Origin: Methanobacteriota archaeon
Lineage (GTDB): Archaea > Halobacteriota > Syntropharchaeia > DAOWMC01
DNA: 16,922 nucleotides
Direction: 5' to 3'
Assembly: GCA_030643285.1 (NCBI GenBank)
Contig: DAOWMC010000002.1
Coordinates: 1-16,922, forward strand
Shown here: in pieces, positions 6,975 to 13,359 of the stretch
How positions within the stretch are numbered: the first letter of the stretch is position 1
Layout: each line of letters opens with the position of its first letter
The notes under the pieces: model-generated
Told to the model about the DNA's origin: nothing
Database searches by the model: none
The model's input: the letters and a program-made list of their open reading frames with translations, nothing else
Position numbers and translations under genes: made by a program

Positions 6975-7181
6975 TTATCCTTCTTCCACCTTTTTTAAAT
7001 TTATCATACCCATTTCCTGAAGCATTTTTATATTTTCGCTTCCAATATTATCGGTTATCCAATGCACGATTATACTTCGAATAACCTCCGGACGATTGTT
7101 GCCGAAATGCGGTTGGAGCCCATCGATAATTTTAAGATGTGCCTCGTCTAATCTTACTGTTATCTGGTTCTTCATGACCAT
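6975..7181 (-). CDS. short ribbon-helix-helix regulator, CdrS-like
   Basis: This 68-residue RHH protein has the strand NQITVRLDE (5-13), first helix [10 protein letters not shown] (14-23), a turn, and second helix [17 protein letters not shown] (30-46). A short C-terminal helix that may add contacts follows. RHH proteins bind DNA as dimers, with the paired strands in the major groove. In haloarchaea a short RHH protein, CdrS, is encoded directly before ftsZ2 and controls division. The same order here, with ftsZ2 starting 43 bases downstream, makes this the likely counterpart, although sequence similarity beyond the fold was not tested. The promoter carries four 11-bp repeats suited to RHH dimers, so autoregulation is likely. 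ATG 7181 or ATG 7175 could be the start; both keep the fold. Confidence 0.82.
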   Translation of the reverse strand: MVMKNQITVRLDEAHLKIIDGLQPHFGNNRPEVIRSIIVHWITDNIGSENIKMLQEMGMINLKKVEEG

Positions 7182-7189
7182 CTCAACTG

Positions 7190-7233
7190 TTTAGACCCCA
7201 TTTAGACTCTAAATAGAATCTATTCAGAATTCA
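7190..7233. promoter_or_regulatory. four tandem 11-bp operator-like repeats
   Basis: Four head-to-tail units of exactly 11 bases on the plus strand are TTTAGACCCCA (7190-7200), TTTAGACTCTA (7201-7211), AATAGAATCTA (7212-7222) and TTCAGAATTCA (7223-7233). Units 2 and 3 contain the 9-bp palindrome TAGANTCTA; units 1 and 4 are weaker copies. The 11-base period keeps the sites close to one face of the helix. The array begins 7 bases below the TATA box of the RHH-ftsZ2 operon and spans the expected start site and leader, a repressor position. RHH dimers typically bind such short repeated sites, so the adjacent RHH protein is the prime candidate. Confidence 0.65.
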
Positions 7234-7239
7234 CACTGA

Positions 7240-7250
7240 TTATATATAAA
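7240..7250 (-). promoter_or_regulatory. TATA box of the RHH-ftsZ2-Roadblock operon
   Basis: TTTATATATAA on the minus strand (7250 to 7240) is a near-ideal archaeal TATA box with A-rich sequence upstream (CCAAAAT). Start-site spacing predicts transcription from about 7217-7222, giving a leader of about 35-40 bases to ATG 7181. Confidence 0.65.
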
Positions 7251-7526
7251 CATTTTGGTGGAATTATCTCTTACATATACCACTGATCTAATCTGCCGTA
7301 TTAAGTAACGGTTTTATCTGATAATCGGAATTTACTATGGTAATTGGTGATTTTAACACTTTCTTGCAGCCCTTTTGACTAATATCTCAACCAAACCGTT
7401 TATAATTTATTCAGATTCGCCTATTTTATGTGGGGTAATTGGAAATGGGGTACCCAAAAAGTTTTCTCCAGACCTTCATGACAATCGAAAAACAGATACA
7501 TGTTAGGAATCATTAGGGTTTATACA
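7251..7526 (+). promoter_or_regulatory. upstream region of the lipoprotein gene
   Basis: With 7182-7250 this forms the longest non-coding stretch in the window. The clearest element is TTTATAATTTAT at 7399-7410, a TATA-like box that would start transcription near 7425-7430 and leave a leader of about 100 bases before ATG 7527. A weak inverted repeat, CCGT-8 bases-ACGG, lies at about 7296-7311. No tRNA-like fold, long ORF or riboswitch was recognised. A 17-codon frame at 7428-7481 is listed separately. Confidence 0.4.
7428..7481 (+). CDS. possible 17-residue leader peptide
   Basis: ATG 7428 opens a 17-codon frame (MWGNWKWGTQKVFSRPS) that stops at TGA 7479-7481. Its ATG lies at the spacing expected for transcription from the TATA-like box at 7399-7410, so it could be translated from a leaderless mRNA ahead of the lipoprotein gene. 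Three Trp codons in the first seven residues are unusual. The frame is short enough to occur by chance and nothing else supports it. Confidence 0.15.
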   Translation: MWGNWKWGTQKVFSRPS

Positions 7527-8048
7527 ATGAAAATAACTGAGAAAACACATTTGGTTTTAATATTTATCCTTATTTTAACAACAATCACTTTAACGTCCGG
7601 ATGTTTGGGGACAAAGGCCAGGGAACCTACAATAGAATTAAGCGAGATAAACATCAAAGAGATATCTTTTGGTATAACCACGTTAGAGGCCGAGGCCATC
7701 TTGAATAATCCAAACCCGATGGGAGCCAATCTGGATAGAATCACATATGATCTTTATTTCCTTAACGGTGAAGATGATTGGGAGTTTTTAGCAAGCGGAG
7801 CGCAGGAGGATATATCGATAGAGGCTAATGGGAACACCACTCTATACATGCCACTAAGGATCGATAACATGCAGGCACTCGTGGCAGCTTTTATGGGCTT
7901 TCATAGGGAATCTATGACATTCAAGGTTAACGGATCTGCATTTTTTGATCTTAAGATAATTTCATATGAGGTTCCTTTTGAAAGAGTGATGGTCCTGTCC
8001 GAGGATGATATGGGGCTCGAGTCTGTAAGTTTAAACTTTGCTTTTTAA
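7527..8048 (+). CDS. membrane-anchored lipoprotein with LEA2/WHy domain
   Basis: A 173-residue exported protein. Residues 1-25 form a lipoprotein signal (a charged start, a hydrophobic core LVLIFILILTTITL, and the lipobox LTSGC with Cys26). The mature part matches the LEA type 2/WHy beta-sandwich domain: TLEAEAILNNPNPMGANLDRITYDLYF (52-78) holds the typical N-P-N-P-x-G turn, followed by strands around LASGAQEDISIEANGNTTLYMPL. The fold is common in archaeal and bacterial surface or stress-related proteins, and its molecular role is generally unclear. The frame extends 9 codons upstream to ATG 7500, but ATG 7527 gives a proper signal peptide. It stands alone, divergent from the division operon and convergent with rtcB, whose stop is 3 bases away. 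Confidence 0.8.
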   Translation: MKITEKTHLVLIFILILTTITLTSGCLGTKAREPTIELSEINIKEISFGITTLEAEAILNNPNPMGANLDRITYDLYFLNGEDDWEFLASGAQEDISIEANGNTTLYMPLRIDNMQALVAAFMGFHRESMTFKVNGSAFFDLKIISYEVPFERVMVLSEDDMGLESVSLNFAF

Positions 8049-8051
8049 TCT

Positions 8052-9560
8052 TTACCCTTTTATGATCCCTATTGCCCTGAATGCAGCCACTTTTTTCCCT
8101 ATGCCTGTTTCCTCACAACAGCTTACCACAACTTCCGGATTTTTATAGGCACCATGTGCTTCCTCTGCCAGTTCACCATACCTATCAAACGGTCCCTTTC
8201 GAGGTTTTTTAGTCCTTTCCCTGCATTTAACAACAATACCATTACTTTCAAGTTCTTTTTTTATTTCAGAACCTCTATAAATCTTCATTGCCTTTGTCCT
8301 GCTCATCTCCCTTCCAGATCCATGTGCGCACGATCCAAACGTTTCTTTTTTACCTGTTTTAGTTCCAACAAGTAAAAAACTCCTCGTACCCATTGAACCC
8401 GGAAGTAGAACTGGCTGTCCAACATCTCGATATAAGGCTGAAATGTTTTCATTTCCGGCTGAAAATGCTCTTGTAGCACCCTTTCTGTGTACGCACAGTT
8501 TTCTTTTCTTACCATCTACCTCGTGTTCCTCTGCTTTTGCAACGTTATGAGCAACATCGTAAACAAGGTTCATCCCCATATCTTCCGCACTTTTCTTTAG
8601 CGATTCTTCAAATGCCTTTCTTATAAAATATGTCCCGATCTGTCTGTTTGCCCATGCATAATTTGCGCAAGCACTCATGGCTTCAAAATAATCCATACCA
8701 AGGTTATGGCTAAGATAGGTACATGCAAGCTCCCGCTCCAGATCGAGTACCTGTGATAAAACCTTATCCTGCCTCATCTCCCTTTCAAATTCTCTTAAAT
8801 AGTACGTGCATACACCATGTGAAAGACCTCTTCCCCCTGTATGCAAAAGTATCGCAACCTGCCCCGTCTCACATATCCCAAATTTCTTGGCAACCTCCGG
8901 ATCGAATATCTCATCAACCACCTCAAGCTCCAAAAAATGATTTCCGGACCCAAGCGAGCCAAGCTGTGGGGCACCGCGCTTTTTTGATTTATCATCTATT
9001 TTTTGTGGATTTGCCTCCTCTATCCTTCCACCGTTTTCTGTCCTTTCCAGATCTTCTTCCCACCCGTATCCTTTTTCCACCACCCATTTTGAGCCTTCGG
9101 CCAGCACCTCATCCAGTTCGGCATAAGACATCTTTACTTTTCCCGAAAGACCCAAACCGGAAGGAATATTTTCAAATAGCGTGTCCAGTATCTGTGGGAT
9201 ATGCGGTCTTATCTCATCTTCCAAAACATCAGTTTTCATCAATCGTACGCCGCAGTTTATATCGTAGCCCACACCCCCTGGTGATATAACCCCTTCGTCA
9301 AAATCACAAGCAACTATCCCCCCTATTGGAAATCCATAACCCTGGTGTCCGTCAGGCATCGTCAATGAATATTTCACGATACCGGGCATCGAAGTTATAT
9401 TTATTGCCTGATGTATCGTTTGATCGGCTTTCATCTTATCCAGAAGTTCAGTGCTGGCATATAATCTTGCTGGCACCCGCATGAATTTCTTATAATCAGA
9501 AGGAATCTCAAATACACCTTTACGAATTTTATTTATTGGAATATCTGCCACATTCACCAT
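8052..9560 (-). CDS. rtcB: RNA-splicing ligase RtcB
   Basis: This GTP- and manganese-dependent ligase joins 2',3'-cyclic-phosphate and 5'-hydroxyl RNA ends. In archaea it seals tRNA exons after splicing endonuclease cleavage. In the 502-residue protein the motifs are: DGHQGYGFPIGG (70-81); GVGYDINCGVR (96-106) with metal ligands D100 and C103; GSLGSGNHF (201-209); HTGGRGLSH (240-248); VYDVAHN (333-339); HRKGATRAF (358-366); and HGSGREMSR (413-421), whose H413 should be the guanylylated histidine. No intein is present. HTGGRGLSH differs from the commoner H-S-G-S-R-G-L-G-H pattern at small residues. Three upstream in-frame starts exist (GTG 9569, ATG 9566, ATG 9560). ATG 9560 is chosen because it lies about 24 bases below the TATA box, suggesting a leaderless mRNA. 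No archease gene is adjacent. Confidence 0.95.
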   Translation of the reverse strand: MVNVADIPINKIRKGVFEIPSDYKKFMRVPARLYASTELLDKMKADQTIHQAINITSMPGIVKYSLTMPDGHQGYGFPIGGIVACDFDEGVISPGGVGYDINCGVRLMKTDVLEDEIRPHIPQILDTLFENIPSGLGLSGKVKMSYAELDEVLAEGSKWVVEKGYGWEEDLERTENGGRIEEANPQKIDDKSKKRGAPQLGSLGSGNHFLELEVVDEIFDPEVAKKFGICETGQVAILLHTGGRGLSHGVCTYYLREFEREMRQDKVLSQVLDLERELACTYLSHNLGMDYFEAMSACANYAWANRQIGTYFIRKAFEESLKKSAEDMGMNLVYDVAHNVAKAEEHEVDGKKRKLCVHRKGATRAFSAGNENISALYRDVGQPVLLPGSMGTRSFLLVGTKTGKKETFGSCAHGSGREMSRTKAMKIYRGSEIKKELESNGIVVKCRERTKKPRKGPFDRYGELAEEAHGAYKNPEVVVSCCEETGIGKKVAAFRAIGIIKG

Positions 9561-9576
9561 ATTCATCACTCGTCCA

Positions 9577-9590
9577 TTATTTATATAATC
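9577..9590 (-). promoter_or_regulatory. TATA box of rtcB
   Basis: GATTATATAAATAA on the minus strand is a strong TATA match centred about 24 bases before ATG 9560. Transcription should therefore start at or within a few bases of the start codon, a leaderless arrangement. Confidence 0.6.
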
Positions 9591-9724
9591 TTCACAATGA
9601 ATCTTTAATTTTGTATTTTGTTTAGTCCCCTATAACCACAAGATTACACAGATTTTCAGGAACCACTCAAAGTAGCATTTATTGGGTTGTTTTTAATTTT
9701 TGCTCCACGCCTGGATATCCCACA

Positions 9725-9734
9725 AAGTTTATGA
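9725..9734 (+). promoter_or_regulatory. TATA-like box of the Trm112-like gene
   Basis: AAGTTTATGA lies about 22-31 bases before the two possible start codons at 9752 and 9761. No SD motif precedes them, so a leaderless or nearly leaderless mRNA is likely. A T-rich stretch (about 9689-9704) lies just upstream, and nothing else was recognised in 9591-9724. Confidence 0.4.
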
Positions 9735-9751
9735 AGAATGATTAACAAGAA

Positions 9752-9940
9752 ATGAGTATTATGAAAAAAGAGCTGATGGATATTCTGGCATGCCCGATTT
9801 GTAAAGGAGATTTAAAACTGACCATAACAGAGGAAGAAAATGATGAAATTAAAACCGGCTCCCTGAGTTGTGCAAAGTGCAGCGAAGATTATCCGATCGA
9901 AGACAGTATACCAAACCTGCTCCCCCCGGATCTACGCTGA
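9752..9940 (+). CDS. Trm112-like zinc-binding protein
   Basis: A 62-residue protein of the Trm112 family. Four cysteines form a zinc-ribbon pattern: CPIC (19-22 in ACPICKGDLKL) and CAKC (around 46-49 in LSCAKCSEDYPI). The ending YPIEDSIPNLLPPDLR is the typical C-terminal signature. In eukaryotes and archaea Trm112 binds and stabilises several methyltransferases that act on tRNA, rRNA and release factor; the partners are not encoded here. In bacteria similar small proteins are annotated as UPF0434. ATG 9752 or ATG 9761 (MKKELMDILACP) could be the start, and the second matches the usual start of the family better. Its last 9 bases overlap the end of the ABC ATPase gene on the other strand. Confidence 0.85.
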   Translation: MSIMKKELMDILACPICKGDLKLTITEEENDEIKTGSLSCAKCSEDYPIEDSIPNLLPPDLR

Positions 9941-10669
9941 AATAGGGTTAATAACCCGCAGCTCTTCTGTTTCAAGGGAAACAAACTGTTTTTCAACGTC
10001 TATTTTGCCATCTCTAAGCCAGATTATCCTGTCTGCCAGCTTTCCAAGTTCCTCTTCGTGAGTGACCATCAGGAGAGTGACACCTGTTTCTCTGTTGAGC
10101 CTCTTAAACAGCTCTATTATCTCCACGGAAGCCTTAGAATCTAAATTAGCAGTAGGTTCATCGGCCAGTATGAGTTTAGGTCTATTCATAAGGGATCTGG
10201 CAATAGCAACACGCTGCTGCTGTCCTCCAGATAGTTCTGAAGGCATATGGTTTTGCCTATCGTATAACTCCACGATATCCAAAAGTTCAATTGCCCTGTC
10301 TTTGCATTCCTTTTTAGGTTCACCCGATAACATCATGGGAAGCATTACATTTTCCAGGGTTGATAGTTCCATGAACAGGCTAAAGAACTGAAATATAAAA
10401 CCAAACTTATTCAAACGTAGCTCAACTCTTTTGTTTTCCTTCATCGTTGATGTATTCTCGTTATCTATATAGATGCATCCGGATGTTGGTGTATCAAGTA
10501 ACCCAACCTGGTTGAGCATTGTGGATTTACCCGAGCCCGACGGGCCCATAAGCGCAACAAATTCTCCCTCATGAACGGTTATATCAACACCTCTTAAAGC
10601 TGACACCTCTACCTTTCCCATCAGATAAGTCTTCTTCAAAGATTCGGTTCTTATAAAACCGTCATCCAT
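9932..10669 (-). CDS. ABC transporter ATPase, MacB/LolD type
   Basis: This is the ATP-hydrolysing subunit of a transporter or mechanotransmission complex of the LolD/MacB class, acting at the inner face of the membrane. Over 245 residues it has Walker A GPSGSGKST (42-50), Q-loop Q94, the signature LSGGQ (146-150), Walker B LILADEP (166-172) with catalytic E171, a D-loop (NLD) and the switch H204. The spacing and the sequence GLLDTPTSG after Walker A are typical of this subfamily. It starts 3 bases after the permease gene and is the last gene of a three-gene operon. A C-terminal extension of about 25 residues is not conserved. The substrate is unknown. Members of this class do not necessarily move a solute; some extract lipoproteins or drive extracytoplasmic domains. 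Confidence 0.92.
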   Translation of the reverse strand: MDDGFIRTESLKKTYLMGKVEVSALRGVDITVHEGEFVALMGPSGSGKSTMLNQVGLLDTPTSGCIYIDNENTSTMKENKRVELRLNKFGFIFQFFSLFMELSTLENVMLPMMLSGEPKKECKDRAIELLDIVELYDRQNHMPSELSGGQQQRVAIARSLMNRPKLILADEPTANLDSKASVEIIELFKRLNRETGVTLLMVTHEEELGKLADRIIWLRDGKIDVEKQFVSLETEELRVINPISA

Positions 10670-10672
10670 CGA

Positions 10673-11908
10673 TTATTCCCCCCATATTGATCTTATTATG
10701 TTCTGCTTTGCGGCATTCCATGCAGGATAGAAACCGGAAATGACCGCTGCGATAAGTATAGTCCTGAAGGTTATAAGAACAAGGTTCAATTGTACTTCGG
10801 GATATATTTCCCCAATCGGTGTTATCATGGGATTGTAAGAAAAATAAACTGATATAAGGTTCATCAGAACTATTCCAAGTGCTATACCAAATAAACTAAA
10901 AATACAGGCTTCTGTAAGGAACATCAACAAAACAGTAATGTCCTTGGACCCTATTGCTTTTAGAACACCTATCAAACGTCTTTTATGTGTTGTATTAATG
11001 TAAACTATGATTGCTATGGTAGCCGCCACGGTTAGTAATCCAATATAGGTCATTACACCTGTAATTATGCCCATGCTGGCGGTAATCTTCTCAATGAATT
11101 CTGCCTTATCCATCCAGGTCTTTACATCGCCACGGATGCCCTGTTGCATTATTAAGAGTCTATATTCATCTGCCGAGTCTCTATCATATAACCTGACAAG
11201 AATTTGAGTGGCTTCATCTTTTTGATTATAAACATCTTCGATCTCTTTTGTTGTGACATATGCATTGAAGTCCGGGCCCATCCCGGCATCGATTATGCCT
11301 TTAACATGGTACTCCCTGCTCACCCCATTATCATAGGTAACTACAACGTTTTCACCAACCTCAACGTCAAGGGCATTTTTTGCAAATTCACCAAATCCCC
11401 AATCATCTTCGTCTGGCATTTTGTTTTTAACCAGCACTTTTCCAAGGACGATCTCATTGGCATCCCTATCAGAAAGAAATTCCCCAATTTTAATTTTTTG
11501 GGGCACAAGCGTGACTTCCTCCTCCTTTGAAGGCGTCAGACCAACAACTTTTGTGTTTATTGTTTTGCCCTTATACGTGATGGAGGCATGTTTATCGATA
11601 TGTGGGGAAGATGCTGTTATTCCTGAAATCAGATTGAGCTTTTTTTCCGTACTTTTAACATTTTGAAGATAGGTATCATCGGCTTCCGGTTCTATTGATA
11701 GATGAGATGAAATCGTGTTAATCATCTCGTCCTGCATCGTGTTTGTCATCCCGTAATTAAAAGATGTAAAAAACATCAGATTGACAAAACTGAATGCAAT
11801 CATCAAAACCACCAGGCAGGTGACTTTCTTGTCCTTGAATATGTCTTTTAAGGCCAAAAAAAATGCAGTTTTAACCGACCCTTTGATACCTTTTAGATCA
11901 TCGGTCAT
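10673..11908 (-). CDS. FtsX/MacB-type ABC permease
   Basis: This 411-residue membrane subunit pairs with the adjacent ATPase. It has the class layout: a short cytosolic start, a first membrane helix (about 29-50), a large extracytoplasmic core of roughly 220 residues (MacB_PCD-like; residues about 52-275), then three membrane helices (about 279-303, 325-352 and 372-394). The FtsX-type segment THKRRLIGVLKAIGSKD, the coupling helix that contacts the ATPase, is at 307-323. The C-terminal part has the usual SGFYPAWNAAKQNIIRSI ending. It starts after a GAGGAAA motif and 5 bases after the upstream gene's stop. In an archaeon without an outer membrane the core would face the S-layer space. The neighbour encodes an anchored surface protein, so a complex of all three is plausible. 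Confidence 0.9.
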   Translation of the reverse strand: MTDDLKGIKGSVKTAFFLALKDIFKDKKVTCLVVLMIAFSFVNLMFFTSFNYGMTNTMQDEMINTISSHLSIEPEADDTYLQNVKSTEKKLNLISGITASSPHIDKHASITYKGKTINTKVVGLTPSKEEEVTLVPQKIKIGEFLSDRDANEIVLGKVLVKNKMPDEDDWGFGEFAKNALDVEVGENVVVTYDNGVSREYHVKGIIDAGMGPDFNAYVTTKEIEDVYNQKDEATQILVRLYDRDSADEYRLLIMQQGIRGDVKTWMDKAEFIEKITASMGIITGVMTYIGLLTVAATIAIIVYINTTHKRRLIGVLKAIGSKDITVLLMFLTEACIFSLFGIALGIVLMNLISVYFSYNPMITPIGEIYPEVQLNLVLITFRTILIAAVISGFYPAWNAAKQNIIRSIWGE

Positions 11909-11913
11909 TATTG

Positions 11914-13080
11914 TTATTTCCTCTTTTTATGGATAAAGAGTATAATACTGGGGGTTATTGCAATAACGGCAGCCATAATCGCTAATAGATTCAAAGAGAC
12001 ATTTTCTTTTGTGGTAACGATTAATTCCGAGCGCTGGTTCATCGTATGATTGCCAAAATCATCTTCATATTCCACTGTTATATTGTACTCGTAAACTCCC
12101 CCCTTATCTGCACTGAAGGTGAATACGGCAGGAGCATCCTCATCGGGTCCGATCTTTCCTAAAAAAACTCCTGTAACACCCTCAAATGGGAGATCGATGT
12201 TAGCTTTGACCGATTTTGCATCATCAGCTCCCGCATTTTCAATTCTTACCATCAAAGTTACAAAGTCCCCTTGATCTATCTTTGTGGGATTGGATGAAAT
12301 TGAAGCGATGCTCAATTCGGCGTTTCCCTTTATCTTTATCCCGACTGCCTCTTCCTGTTCCTTTGATGTATCCGCACCACTATACTGCAAAACAATGGGT
12401 ATTGAATATAAACCTAACGCTGCACTTTCATCAGATGTAGCCTTAAATTCCAATTCATAGCTTTCGGATGGATTAAGGCTTTTTATGTAGTAATTGTTTG
12501 GGCTTTGACAGGAAAGCGGTTGGTTAAACACGATATTCACATTAATGTCATCTGCTTTACTCTCGCCCCTGTTTGTTAGTTTTAGAGCGATGTTAAAATC
12601 ATCCCCGGGGCTAATGTAGGGGGGAACAATCTTTTCCACTTCGATTGCAGGTTCTTTAGCATTGGAAACTCTCGTATCAACATTTATCGGAATCGGGTAT
12701 CTTACATTTGTTGAGTTGAACACCTCAACTTGAAGTTCTGGAAAGTATATACCCTCCGTCTTAGGCGCCTTAAAGACAAATACCAGATCCATACTCTGGC
12801 TTGGACCGAGCAGACCTACATTATCGTAGCTTTTGGTCAATGATTTAACCTCAGAGGAAAATAGATAGACCTTTCTGATATCTGCTGCCCCCGTTTCTGA
12901 ATTTTTTATTGTAACGGTGATGGTTCCAACATCTTCTGGCATAAGTACGGAAGGAGAAACCTCATAGCCAGTGATCATGATAGAAGAATCTGCCAACGCC
13001 ACAGAAGAAAAAGTCGCCAAAACAAAAAAAATCAAAAGTGTAACATAAAAGCTTTTCAAAAGATACTCTAAACTGAACAT
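11914..13080 (-). CDS. secreted membrane-anchored CARDB/COG1361-type protein
   Basis: A 388-residue surface protein. Residues 1-30 are a Sec signal peptide (hydrophobic core SFYVTLLIFFVLATFSS, probable cleavage after ALA at 30). The long extracellular part has repeated beta-sandwich modules of the CARDB/COG1361 type, recognised by strings such as PGDDFNIALKLTNRGESKADDINV and QGDFVTLMVRIENAGADDAKSVKA. The C-terminus has a single membrane helix (about 363-383) and a basic HKKRK stop. Such proteins are often encoded beside MacB-like ABC genes in archaea, where they may serve as the extracytoplasmic partner. ATG 13080 is chosen over GTG 13101 because GGGTGAT lies just upstream and the signal peptide is then of normal form. 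It is the first gene of the operon. Ligand and role are unknown. Confidence 0.8.
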   Translation of the reverse strand: MFSLEYLLKSFYVTLLIFFVLATFSSVALADSSIMITGYEVSPSVLMPEDVGTITVTIKNSETGAADIRKVYLFSSEVKSLTKSYDNVGLLGPSQSMDLVFVFKAPKTEGIYFPELQVEVFNSTNVRYPIPINVDTRVSNAKEPAIEVEKIVPPYISPGDDFNIALKLTNRGESKADDINVNIVFNQPLSCQSPNNYYIKSLNPSESYELEFKATSDESAALGLYSIPIVLQYSGADTSKEQEEAVGIKIKGNAELSIASISSNPTKIDQGDFVTLMVRIENAGADDAKSVKANIDLPFEGVTGVFLGKIGPDEDAPAVFTFSADKGGVYEYNITVEYEDDFGNHTMNQRSELIVTTKENVSLNLLAIMAAVIAITPSIILFIHKKRK

Positions 13081-13107
13081 TTTATTATCACCCGTAATCA
13101 CCTCACA

Positions 13108-13158
13108 CTAAAAGTATTCCAAAACCATTTTAGAAGCGTTCTAAAAGTGTTTATTTCC
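13108..13158. promoter_or_regulatory. inverted and direct repeats in the divergent promoter region
   Basis: TTTTAGAA (13128-13135) and TTCTAAAA (13139-13146) form a perfect 8-bp inverted repeat around GCG. CTAAAAGT occurs at 13108-13115 and again at 13141-13148, exactly 33 bases apart, or three helical turns. On the minus strand GGAAATAAACA (about 13158-13149) is a weak TATA-like box for the CARDB-ABC operon, so the repeats cover its expected start site. The arrangement suits a dimeric regulator. The remaining sequence 13159-13359 holds only AT-rich candidate boxes and short in-frame ATGs before the redox gene. Confidence 0.4.
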
Positions 13159-13296
13159 ATCCCCTCAAAGATTCCCTCAAAGTTGTGATACCTAATGTTT
13201 CACTCCGATTATATCATATCCTTGATCAAGTATTTAAATGATATGGCACTAAAATTTAATATTATGGCCATAAATCAATTGGTGATGGTAAAGCAG

Positions 13297-13352
13297 TTTT
13301 TTAAAAAAGAATTAAGTTACTTATATCCGATTAAGGATAACGCTTTAAGGAG
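13297..13352 (+). promoter_or_regulatory. promoter-like sequence and strong SD of the HdrD-like gene
   Basis: TTTTTTAAAAAA (13297-13308) is a TATA-like stretch that would start transcription near 13329. AAGGAG at 13347-13352 is the best SD in the window and lies 7 bases from ATG 13360. This decides the start: the frame stays open back to 13195, but those 55 codons lack family sequence and run through this control region. Confidence 0.5.
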
Positions 13353-13359
13353 CCAAAAA

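Noticed and set aside
8723..9289. 188-codon plus-strand frame inside rtcB
   Set aside because: It is antisense to conserved RtcB motifs. Its proline-rich, His-rich translation is typical of a mirror frame.
8052..9560. Possible intein in rtcB
   Set aside because: RtcB genes sometimes carry inteins, but this protein is of normal length with all motifs contiguous.
9591..9724. Possible small RNA between rtcB and the Trm112-like gene
   Set aside because: A T-rich stretch on the plus strand could end a transcript, but no box C/D motifs, tRNA-like fold or clear stem was found.
10133..10145. An extra TAGAATCTA match to the RHH operator core
   Set aside because: It lies inside the ABC ATPase coding sequence (the conserved NLDSKA codons) as a single copy and is most likely chance.
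13195..13359. 55-codon in-frame N-terminal extension of the plus-strand HdrD-like protein
   Set aside because: AAGGAG 7 bases before ATG 13360 marks the start, and the extension has no ferredoxin or CCG sequence.
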